The position numbers and the translations under genes are program-made. A stretch of DNA of 6,106 bases from a bacterium. Its GTDB lineage: Bacteria; Sumerlaeota; Sumerlaeia; MVZB01. Position 1 is the stretch's first letter; each line of letters begins with the position of its first letter. The stretch covers positions 1-6,106 of the forward strand of contig JAMCWS010000440.1 of the NCBI GenBank assembly GCA_023480605.1, read 5' to 3'. Below the pieces are notes generated by a model. It made no database searches, had not been told where the DNA came from, and was given only the letters and a program-made list of their open reading frames with translations. Shown one piece after another: positions 1-4,565 of the stretch.

Positions 1-189
1 CCCGGCGTTCTTGAGCACGGAAAGGTGTTTGGAGACCGTCGAAACATCCGCCCCGACCATCTCGGTCAGCTCGCAGACGCAGCGTTCGCCCTTGGAAAGC
101 TCCTCAACCATGAAAACCCGCGTGGGATGCCCCATTGCCTTGATGATCCTGGCCCGGGCTTCGCATTGAGATCTGGTTTTCAAGTCCAT
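1..189 (-). CDS. ArsR/SmtB-family metal-responsive repressor (N-terminal 63 residues; runs off left edge)
   Basis: The visible part is an N-terminus plus most of a winged helix-turn-helix. Residues 20-24 (GHPTR) match the helix-1 signature of ArsR/SmtB proteins. Residues 35-41 (ERCVCEL) match the alpha-3 metal box of ArsR/CadC (ELCVCDL), with Cys37 and Cys39 as likely As(III)/soft-metal ligands. Residues 40-63 form the recognition HTH (TEMVGADVSTVSKHLSVLK). The third Cys of the E. coli ArsR site (CVCDLC) is Thr here. The family represses its own operon and leaves DNA when metal binds. The start is the ATG at 189, with GAGG about 10 bases upstream and a promoter behind it. The C-terminal half and any effector genes (permease, thioredoxin-like or reductase genes are usual partners) lie outside the window. 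The family call is firm; the metal is inferred. Confidence 0.85.
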   Translation of the reverse strand, partial: MDLKTRSQCEARARIIKAMGHPTRVFMVEELSKGERCVCELTEMVGADVSTVSKHLSVLKNAG

Positions 190-222
190 GATAGGCGATC
201 CTCGATTAAGCGAATTGTTGGT

Positions 223-252
223 AATATAGCCAAATGGCCAAATGTTCGTCAA
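223..252 (-). promoter_or_regulatory. sigma70-like promoter of the arsR-type gene with tandem operator-like repeat
   Basis: On the minus strand TTGACG (247-252) and TATATT (223-228) are separated by 18 bp. The spacer contains two adjacent copies of CATTTGGC (237-244 and 229-236). The predicted transcription start near 216 leaves a leader of about 27 bases before the ATG at 189. An ArsR-type repressor bound to the spacer would block RNA polymerase, so autoregulation is a reasonable inference. The repeat is direct rather than the usual inverted repeat, so its operator role is unproven. Confidence 0.5.
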
Positions 253-362
253 ACATTTTTTTGAACAGTTTCATCCCTTGAACGAATGCTCCGGAAAAGG
301 TGTCAGTAAAAGTGACGGTTTCCTCCCACGGCTGTAGGATAGGCCAAAAGGAGGAAATTACA

Positions 363-863
363 ATGGAAGGGAACGGGAAGCGCAGGAAGTGGCGTGCGGA
401 GGAGAAGCTGCGGATCGTGCTGGCGGGTCTGGCCGCCGGGGTGGAGATCTCGGACCTGTGCCGGCGCGAGGGGATCAATCCGACGATGTATTACGTGTGG
501 CGCAAGCGGCTTTTGGGGTCGGCGGGCCGGGTCTTCAATGATAAGGCGGACAAGCCCAGCGCGCGCGAGGCGCGGCGCGAGGCGGAGCTGTTGCGGATGA
601 AGTCGGTCGTCGCGGAGATCACGGCGGAGAATCTGGAGTTAAAAAAAAACGCTTATGGATTAGAGGACCAGGCGCAGATGCCGGCGGAACTACAGGCCAA
701 GGTCCACGAAGAGGTGCGGGTGACGCGCCGGCGCGGCCGGTGTCGATCCACGAGGCGCTGGCCCGGGAGAAGGCCGAGTTGGTCCGGTATGCGCGGGATC
801 ATCCCGGGATTCGCCATCGCGCGTTGGCGTGGCGGATGGTGGACGAGAACGTGGTTTACCTGA
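363..863 (+). CDS. IS3-family transposase OrfA (HTH protein), read through into the orfB frame
   Basis: OrfA binds the IS ends and partners the OrfB catalytic protein. The ATG at 363 follows a strong Shine-Dalgarno (AGGAGG, 8 bases away). Residues 7-55 (KRRKWRAEEKLRIVLAGL to YYVWRKRLLG) match the HTH_Tnp_1/COG2963 type, including the LCRREGI turn. The rest is charged helix (EARREAELLRMKS, then ITAENLELKK), the likely leucine-zipper region. Genuine OrfA sequence ends at the A-run, residues 93-96. With eight A instead of nine, the frame would continue TLMD and stop at TAG 661-663, giving a normal length of about 100 residues. As written, it reads through the OrfB start (MPAELQAKVHEEV, from 678). 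After about 735 it becomes meaningless Arg-rich sequence and stops at 861-863. Only the N-terminal 95 or so residues should be trusted. Confidence 0.65.
   Translation: MEGNGKRRKWRAEEKLRIVLAGLAAGVEISDLCRREGINPTMYYVWRKRLLGSAGRVFNDKADKPSAREARREAELLRMKSVVAEITAENLELKKNAYGLEDQAQMPAELQAKVHEEVRVTRRRGRCRSTRRWPGRRPSWSGMRGIIPGFAIARWRGGWWTRTWFT
641..649 (+). other. Nine-A homopolymer at the orfA/orfB junction (slippage or indel site)
   Basis: Nine consecutive A follow GAGTT at the end of the OrfA zipper region. With nine A, the orfA frame stays open into orfB. With eight A it ends in KKTLMD and TAG at 661-663, followed by a Shine-Dalgarno-like AGAGGA (662-667) and the orfB ATG at 678. IS3-family elements use A-rich sites for frameshifting or transcriptional slippage, so the run may be a control site as well as a mutation hot spot. 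A sequencing or assembly error of one A is also possible. Confidence 0.5.
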
Positions 864-1759
864 GCCCCTCGACGGCGTATCGGGTGCTGAAGGAGAAGCA
901 CCTGATTTGCGGATGGCGGCGGGACGGGAAACGCTCGCGCGAGGAGCACGAGCAGGCCCAGCGGCCCGACGCGCGTTGGGCCAGCGACCCGATGCACGTG
1001 CGGGTGGGGCGACGGACGTTCTACCTGGTGGCGTTCATGGACGAATACTCACGCTACATCGTGCACCACGAACTGCTGTGGAGCATGGACGGGGCGACGG
1101 TGAGTCTGGAGGCGCAGGCGGCGTTGGAGACGCTGGCGCGCGGGGCGGACGAAGGGCCGCTGGCGACGCCGGCGATCCGCTCGGACAACGGCGGCGGTTA
1201 CGTGTCGCACGAGTTTCACGTCGTGCCGGGCGCCTGGGGCCTGACGCATCATCGCGTCCGGCCGCACTGCCCGGAGGAGAACGGCCTGATGGAGCGGGCC
1301 AATCGCACGCTGCGCGAGGCGCTGGAGGGCGAGGAGCTGACCGACCTGCTCCAGGCGCGCGAGGTGCTGGCGCGCATCGTGCGGCAGGACAATGAAGAGC
1401 GGTTGCACAGCGCGCTGGGATACCTGCGGCCGGTGGACTACTACCGCGGCGACCCGGCCAGGCTCCACGAAGCGCGACGGGTTAAACTGGCGGCGGCGCG
1501 CCATGCCCGACGCGAGGCGAATCTAAACATCCGGCAGCTCACGCTGCCGCTTGGTAAGAAAAGCCCAAAGGCGGAATACGCAGCGATGGCCTTAATGCAC
1601 TTCCGCCCCCCATGGAACCCGATCTATTTGGCCAAGTGGCTTGGACATCGCGATATTAACACGACGTTCAAGATCTACGGCCACTGGATGGCGAAAGAGC
1701 CTCCATCGTCCTATTTAAACGGGTACAGTGCGGGTACAGCTTCTGAAAATGTGATGTAA
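740..1759 (+). CDS. IS3-family transposase OrfB catalytic domain, 5'-damaged and fused in frame to a tyrosine-integrase C-terminus
   Basis: This open frame (nominal GTG start at 740) holds the rve/DDE transposase core. Numbered from 740, the catalytic triad is Asp83 (WASDPM), Asp149 (RSDNGGGY) and Glu185 (GLMERAN), with 35 residues between the last two, the DD(35)E spacing of IS3. Residues 16-55 are the helical linker (HPGIRHRALAWRMV and SPSTAYRVLKEK). The motif HSALGYLRPVDYYRGDP at 223-239 and LPL near 271 mark the natural C-terminus. Residues 273-339 do not belong to a transposase; they carry LGHRDINTTFKIYGHW of a tyrosine recombinase. The natural OrfB start is probably the ATG at 678 in another frame, so the first part is missing or shifted. 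The protein is unlikely to be functional although the triad is intact. Confidence 0.7.
   Translation: MSIHEALAREKAELVRYARDHPGIRHRALAWRMVDENVVYLSPSTAYRVLKEKHLICGWRRDGKRSREEHEQAQRPDARWASDPMHVRVGRRTFYLVAFMDEYSRYIVHHELLWSMDGATVSLEAQAALETLARGADEGPLATPAIRSDNGGGYVSHEFHVVPGAWGLTHHRVRPHCPEENGLMERANRTLREALEGEELTDLLQAREVLARIVRQDNEERLHSALGYLRPVDYYRGDPARLHEARRVKLAAARHARREANLNIRQLTLPLGKKSPKAEYAAMALMHFRPPWNPIYLAKWLGHRDINTTFKIYGHWMAKEPPSSYLNGYSAGTASENVM
1556..1759 (+). pseudogene. int: C-terminal remnant of a phage/ICE-type tyrosine integrase
   Basis: Tyrosine recombinases end with an R-H-x-x-R...H/W...Y constellation. Here only the end survives: AKWLGHRDINTTFKIYGHWM, with the box-II LGH at 1640-1648 and the presumed nucleophilic Tyr at 1676-1678. 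The catalytic-domain start, including the first Arg and the complete HxxR box, is absent; a short MALMHFR before it may be a degraded trace. Base composition is visibly less GC-rich than the transposase before it. The stop is at 1757-1759, only 24 bp before the 3' end of tRNA-Pro, the usual position for the integrase of a tRNA-targeted element. The exact junction with the IS, placed at about 1556, is an estimate from where transposase-like sequence ends. Confidence 0.7.
1720..1739 (+). repeat. Two copies of CGGGTACAG, 11 bp apart, near the attachment site
   Basis: CGGGTACAG occurs at 1720-1728 and at 1731-1739, so the copies sit on the same face of the helix, one turn apart, about 45-65 bp from the tRNA 3' end. 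They lie inside the tail of the integrase remnant. Arm-type integrase or excisionase sites near att often have this arrangement, but here the role is inferred from position only. Confidence 0.4.
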
Positions 1760-1783
1760 GTTGAATGTTTTGAAGGGTTTGGC

Positions 1784-1810
1784 TGGTCGGGGCGACTGGA
1801 CTTGAACCAG
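1784..1810. other. Candidate attachment site (att) at the 3' end of tRNA-Pro
   Basis: An integrase remnant ends 24 bp from the CCA end of this tRNA. Tyrosine integrases commonly recombine within the 3' half of tRNA genes and leave a partial copy at the far end of the element. No second copy of this 3' segment is visible in 1-1783, so the other att site would lie beyond the left edge or has been lost. The limits given are nominal. Confidence 0.4.
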
Positions 1811-1859
1811 CGACCTCGCGGTCCCGAACCGCGCACGCTACCAACTGCGCTACGCCCCG
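1784..1859 (-). tRNA. tRNA-Pro (anticodon CGG)
   Basis: Read on the minus strand, all parts of the cloverleaf are present. The acceptor stem is CGGGGCG/CGCCCCG (7 bp), followed by TA at positions 8-9. The D arm is GCGC-AGTTGGTA-GCGT. The anticodon stem is CGCGG/CCGCG around the loop TTCGGGA, giving anticodon CGG followed by G37. The variable loop is AGGTC. The T arm is GCTGG-TTCAAGT-CCAGT, with one G-T pair. The discriminator is A and the CCA is encoded (1784-1786). The C1-G72 pair, G37 and the CGG anticodon are standard for bacterial proline tRNA. The total length is 76 nt. The gene appears intact, as expected when an integrated element restores the tRNA end. Confidence 0.95.
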
Positions 1860-1890
1860 ACCTGACCGTTTCGCGACTCGGGCATCGTCT

Positions 1891-1948
1891 CTCACCCAAG
1901 TGAGCCGCAGAGATATCATTATAGGCCATATTCGCGGCCGAAACGCAA
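1891..1948 (-). promoter_or_regulatory. Promoter and leader hairpin of tRNA-Pro
   Basis: On the minus strand a consensus TATAAT lies at 1918-1923. A weak -35 candidate, TTGCGT (1943-1948), is 19 bp upstream. Transcription would start near 1911, about 50 bp before the mature tRNA 5' end at 1859. The leader contains a perfect small hairpin, CTCAC-TTGG-GTGAG (1891-1904), which could position the precursor for processing; that role is a guess. Confidence 0.5.
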
Positions 1949-2039
1949 AGGAAAAGAATCGAAAAAACGCCTTGACCCGTTTGCCGCACCGGGCGATGAT
2001 TTACTCGCGCGGTTTTGTGCCTTCGGGGCGTGATGAATC

Positions 2040-2063
2040 CCTCTGCGGCGGCCGCCGCAGAGG
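2040..2063. repeat. Perfect 24-bp palindrome
   Basis: CCTCTGCGGCGG is followed directly by its exact reverse complement CCGCCGCAGAGG, with a NotI-type GCGGCCGC at the centre. As RNA it would form a very stable hairpin of about 10 bp on either strand. Neither side has the T-tract expected of an intrinsic terminator, so it may be a protein-binding site or an RNA hairpin. It lies between two opposite-facing transcription units, so it separates their regulatory regions. Confidence 0.6.
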
Positions 2064-2089
2064 AACCGCCTGGCGGCGCGATTCCATCG

Positions 2090-2098
2090 TGATATGAT
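2090..2098 (+). promoter_or_regulatory. Extended -10 element, possible promoter for the pseudopilin gene
   Basis: TGATATGAT fits the extended -10 pattern TGn-TATnAT. No -35 box is visible 16-18 bp upstream, as is tolerated for extended -10 promoters. Transcription would begin near 2105 and give an unusually long leader of about 335 bases before 2442. It is the best plus-strand candidate in the stretch, but it is weak evidence on its own. Confidence 0.3.
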
Positions 2099-2385
2099 TG
2101 CTCCCGATTGAAACCTGGGCCGCGCGGAGGCGCCGGTCCTCGCGGGTCGTCAAGGCGGGGCCGATCGGCCGATTCGGCAACCGGCCGAACCGCCCTCAAA
2201 GGCGAACCGGCCAGGCTTCTTCGTGCAGGGAACTTGATGATTTAGCGGTTGTTGCGGCAGCGATGGCGCGCGGCTCCTGGTGAGGCGCGCCGGACTCGTG
2301 AGTTTCCGGAGCGACGCGCCCGCCCGGCGTCGATTAAGAGAACACGGCGCATTTGCCTTTCCGTTCTTGGAAGAAGCTTGGGCGA

Positions 2386-2413
2386 GCGCGGGAGTTTATC
2401 CTCTCTCCCGTGC
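2386..2413 (+). promoter_or_regulatory. Leader hairpin just upstream of the pseudopilin Shine-Dalgarno
   Basis: The arms 2386-2394 (GCGCGGGAG) and 2405-2413 (CTCCCGTGC) pair over 9 bp with one G-U pair and a 10-base loop (TTTATCCTCT). The stem ends 14 bases before the GGAG ribosome-binding site at 2428-2431. It could protect the mRNA or influence translation. A terminator is unlikely because no U-tract follows. Confidence 0.4.
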
Positions 2414-2441
2414 ATGAACGTCCTGATGGAGACATTAACAC

Positions 2442-3011
2442 ATGCGCTCCCCAATCCGACCGTCGGCGTTTACCCTGATCGAATTGCTCATCGTGGTGGC
2501 CATCATTTCCATTTTGGCGGCCATCGCGCTGCCCAACTTCCTTGAAGCCCAGACCCGCTCTAAAGTCTCGCGTAGCATGAACGACATGCGCAGCCTGGCC
2601 AACGCGCTAGAGTCGTATCAGTTCGAGCATAACACGTATCCACGGATCCCCGCTTTTCCCAATCGCGGCTGGGATGATCCCGTCGCCTGGCTCGTGCCGC
2701 TGACGACGCCCATCCCTTTCGCCACCACGCTGCCCCGTTATGCCTGGGCCCCCTACACCATCGATTGGGGCAAAGGGCCGGTTTCGATCGATTCCTATTA
2801 TTACAACGATGCGAAAAGTTTTTATGTGGAGGGCGGCCTCCCCTGGTCGATCTGGGATCCCGAGAATGCGCACAAGTGGTATCTGAGCGCCGCCGGTCCC
2901 GATGGCGACCTCGATCAGGAATGGAAAAACGAACTTGGCAGCAATTATCACCCCTACGACCCGACGAACGGCACCACCTCCAGCGGCGACATAATCCGGC
3001 TTGGGCCATGA
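2442..3011 (+). CDS. Type II secretion/type IV pilin-like prepilin (GspG-type pseudopilin family)
   Basis: This 189-residue protein has a class III signal. A short basic leader (residues 1-9) is followed by FTLIELLIVVAII, with predicted cleavage between Ala9 and Phe10 and the conserved Glu5 of the mature chain at Glu14. The hydrophobic helix runs to about residue 30 (LAAIALPNF) and continues amphipathic (EAQTRSKVSRSMNDMRSLANALESY), as in pseudopilin stalks. The rest is a small extracellular globular domain, rich in Tyr/Trp/Pro, containing YLSAAGPDGDLD and ending DPTNGT...GDIIRLGP. The -1 residue is Ala rather than Gly, which prepilin peptidase tolerates. The product would be processed by a PilD-type peptidase and inserted into a periplasmic pseudopilus or surface pilus. 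The ATG at 2442 has GGAG 10 bases upstream. No secretion genes are adjacent, so it is a stand-alone pseudopilin, a common arrangement in Planctomycetes-like phyla. The specific substrate or machine is unknown. Confidence 0.85.
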   Translation: MRSPIRPSAFTLIELLIVVAIISILAAIALPNFLEAQTRSKVSRSMNDMRSLANALESYQFEHNTYPRIPAFPNRGWDDPVAWLVPLTTPIPFATTLPRYAWAPYTIDWGKGPVSIDSYYYNDAKSFYVEGGLPWSIWDPENAHKWYLSAAGPDGDLDQEWKNELGSNYHPYDPTNGTTSSGDIIRLGP

Positions 3012-3127
3012 CGCGGCCGCTCTATTGCCTCATGCCCACCAAACAATGCCCCGGTATATGCCGCGACGGGCGGTGAATCCGGTGTTCTTATTGGGTTGGG
3101 CCGCATAATGCCGGCAAAACCTTGGCT

Positions 3128-3763
3128 TTACGGGGCGTCGGCGCGCTTGGCGGCTTCGGCGATCGGCAAAGGGATCCTGCCCGCGGCGATCTCCGCGATG
3201 ACTTCGGCGTAAATTGTGTGTTCGACGGCGAGCACCCGCTGTTGGAGCGTTTCGGGGGTGTCGCCGGGCAGCACGGGCACGCGTTCCTGGCGCAGGATCG
3301 GCCCGCGGTCGTAGTCGGCCGTCACCAGGTGGACCGTTGCCCCGCTTTCGGCGTCGCCCGCCGCCAGCACCGCTTCGTGGGGATGGATGCCGAACATGCC
3401 GGAGCCGCCGTGGCGTGGCAGCAGCGCGGTGGCGATGTTGAGGATCCGGCCCCGGAAGGCCGCCAGCGTCGCCGGCCCCAGCTTTTTCATATATCCCGCC
3501 AACACGACGAGATCCGCCCCCGAATCTACCAGCGCCCGCGTGATCGCCCGGTCGAGTTCACCGGGATTAGGATGCTGGGTGTTGCTCAGGTGAAGCCACG
3601 GCAGGCCGGCTCGCCGTGCCCGTTCGAGCGCCCCCGAGTCGGAGTTGTTGCTGATGACGAGTACGATCCGGGCGGCCAGGCTTCCAGATGCGATCCGGTC
3701 GATGATGGCCTGCATGTTCGAACCCCCGTGCGAGGCCAGAACGGCGATTTTGAGTGGTTCCAT
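3128..3763 (-). CDS. purN: Phosphoribosylglycinamide formyltransferase (GAR transformylase), altered active site
   Basis: PurN transfers the formyl group of 10-formyl-THF to GAR, making FGAR in cytosolic de novo purine synthesis. The 211-residue length is normal (E. coli 212). Visible family marks are the N-terminal phosphate-binding loop at 11-18 (SHGGSNMQ), ERARRAGLP at 47-55, DLVVLAGYMKKL at 84-95, GRILNI at 105-110, LLPRHGGSGM at 114-123, and the loop HLVTADYDRGPI at 145-156 with catalytic Asp152. The conserved N-x-H-P motif should follow GRIL. Asn109 is present, but the catalytic His is Ala111 and the Pro is Thr112 (NIAT). At the DNA level this looks like two compensating two-base shifts. 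The enzyme may be inactive or the sequence may contain an error. The start is the ATG at 3763, with GGAAAG 7 bases upstream. It is the third gene of a cluster with ruvC (71 bp gap), and converges on the pseudopilin gene with no clear terminator between them. Confidence 0.9.
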   Translation of the reverse strand: MEPLKIAVLASHGGSNMQAIIDRIASGSLAARIVLVISNNSDSGALERARRAGLPWLHLSNTQHPNPGELDRAITRALVDSGADLVVLAGYMKKLGPATLAAFRGRILNIATALLPRHGGSGMFGIHPHEAVLAAGDAESGATVHLVTADYDRGPILRQERVPVLPGDTPETLQQRVLAVEHTIYAEVIAEIAAGRIPLPIAEAAKRADAP

Positions 3764-3834
3764 GTGTCGGCTTTCCGGAGCGGTGAGATGAATGTTGAGC
3801 GTTTCGGAGTTGATTTCCAGGGCTTTCCGTCAGT

Positions 3835-4518
3835 TTACCGGCGGCGCCCCCGCGAGTGCCGCATGGAGGCCAGGAGCAGCTTGCGCGGGTCTTCGAGCGG
3901 ATTGCCGTCCGCCCCGGTCGCGGCGCGGGCCCGGGCGACCTTCTCGTTCATCCCGAGCGAGTGGGCGTGGCAGAGCGCGGCGGCCAACGCGTCGGCGGCG
4001 TGGTCGGGCCGGGGCACTTCGGCGAGGCCGAGTACGGCCCGCACCATCAATTGCACCTGGAGCTTGGCGGCCCGACCGTGGCCGGTGAGGGCCTGTTTGA
4101 TCTGCAGCGGCGTGTATTCCGCCAGTTCCAACCCCTCGCGGGCGGTGGCCAGCAGGCAGGCGGCGCGGCCGTGGGCGACGACCATCGCCGTCTTGACGTT
4201 CTTGGCGAAGAAAAGTTCCTCGACGGCCGCCACGGCCGGCCGCGTCCGCTCGATCAGTTGGGTGAGCCCGGTGTAAATAAGATCGAGACGCCGGGGGAGG
4301 GGAGCGCCGGCCGGCGTGCGGATGACGCCATAATCGACCAAGCTGGCGCGCCGGTCGCGTTCGCGCCAGTCGATCAGGCCCCAGCCAACGTCGGCCAGGC
4401 CCGGGTCGATCCCCAGCACGCGTAAAACGCCCCCCGGACGGTTCGAGTCCGCCGGGGGGGCCATCAATCCCATGTCATGGGAATCGTGGCGTTTGCCGTC
4501 ACCTTGAAATTGGGGCAT
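3835..4518 (-). CDS. ruvC: Crossover junction endodeoxyribonuclease RuvC
   Basis: RuvC is the dimeric, Mg-dependent resolvase that cuts Holliday junctions after RuvAB branch migration. With the ATG at 4518 as residue 1, the RNase H-like core starts at VLGIDPG (34-40). Catalytic residues are Asp38, Glu100 (VEELFFAKN), His173 and Asp176 (PDHAADALA). His in the third position occurs in other bacteria, such as Thermus, so it is not a defect. DNA-contact and core motifs such as TPLQIKQALTGHGRAAK (136-152) are present. E. coli RuvC begins only a few residues before LGIDPG, so about 30 residues at the N-terminus are extra and low in conservation. ATGs at 4473 and 4464 are alternative starts, and none of the three has a clear Shine-Dalgarno. 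The C-terminal tail is longer than usual and basic. It follows yebC, the normal neighbour of ruvC, but ruvA and ruvB are not next to it; purN is. Confidence 0.93.
   Translation of the reverse strand: MPQFQGDGKRHDSHDMGLMAPPADSNRPGGVLRVLGIDPGLADVGWGLIDWRERDRRASLVDYGVIRTPAGAPLPRRLDLIYTGLTQLIERTRPAVAAVEELFFAKNVKTAMVVAHGRAACLLATAREGLELAEYTPLQIKQALTGHGRAAKLQVQLMVRAVLGLAEVPRPDHAADALAAALCHAHSLGMNEKVARARAATGADGNPLEDPRKLLLASMRHSRGRRR
4430..4459 (-). repeat. GC-rich inverted repeat in the 5' region of ruvC
   Basis: CCCCCCGG (4430-4437) and CCGGGGGG (4452-4459) are exact inverted copies around a 14-base loop, in which GGAC and GTCC can also pair. It lies between the alternative start codons (4464 and upstream) and the conserved core that begins near 4419. 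A very stable mRNA hairpin here could hinder or redirect initiation. It may instead be a chance product of GC-rich codons. Confidence 0.45.
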
Positions 4519-4565
4519 ATGCCGAATTGTCCGGTCGTGGCATGTTTACGGACGGCGGCGGCCGG

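Larger units (their letters stand above)
301..1555 (+). mobile_element. Degraded IS3-family insertion sequence (right end lost)
   Basis: The element carries an OrfA HTH protein and an OrfB DDE transposase in the order and overlap typical of the IS3 family. The left end is placed tentatively at TGTCAGTAAAAGTGACGG (301-318), because IS3 ends begin with TG and this lies about 60 bp before orfA. No inverted copy of that sequence is visible near 1540-1620, where OrfB similarity stops, so the right terminal repeat seems to be gone. Three defects are visible: a nine-A run that alters the orfA/orfB junction, a probable internal loss in orfB near 735, and fusion to foreign integrase sequence after about 1555. 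The element looks unable to transpose by itself. The exact ends are uncertain. Confidence 0.6.
1949..2441. other. Non-coding stretch between tRNA-Pro and the pseudopilin gene
   Basis: No convincing coding sequence is seen. The open frames here are short, Arg-rich and lack a Shine-Dalgarno sequence. The stretch holds a perfect 24-bp palindrome (2040-2063), a 6-bp hairpin TTCGGC-AACCG-GCCGAA (2173-2189) and a possible plus-strand promoter pair TTGACC (1972-1977) / GATGAT (1995-2000). It also has an extended -10 element (2090-2098) and a leader hairpin (2386-2413). Part of it may be a long 5' leader of the gene at 2442. Confidence 0.6.

Noticed and set aside
206..478. Minus-strand 90-codon frame across the arsR promoter and IS left end
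   Set aside because: It overlaps the arsR promoter and the start of orfA and shows no recognisable domain.
1..1783. Second copy of the tRNA-Pro 3' end that would mark the other att site
   Set aside because: I scanned for the CCA-end segment and the T-arm sequence and saw none, so the element's other edge is not in this window.
1668..2199. Minus-strand open frames across the tRNA-Pro region
   Set aside because: They are translations of the tRNA gene and its flanks, with the familiar spurious GVAQLVA...VAGSSPVAPT pattern; the tRNA explains the sequence.
3012..3127. Bidirectional terminator between the pseudopilin gene and purN
   Set aside because: Only a weak bulged stem (3100-3115) is present, and no T-tract follows it in either direction.
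3122..4276. Long plus-strand open frame of 384 codons
   Set aside because: It lies opposite purN and most of ruvC, which have clear family motifs. It is Arg/Gly-rich with no recognisable domain and is a GC-rich antisense shadow.
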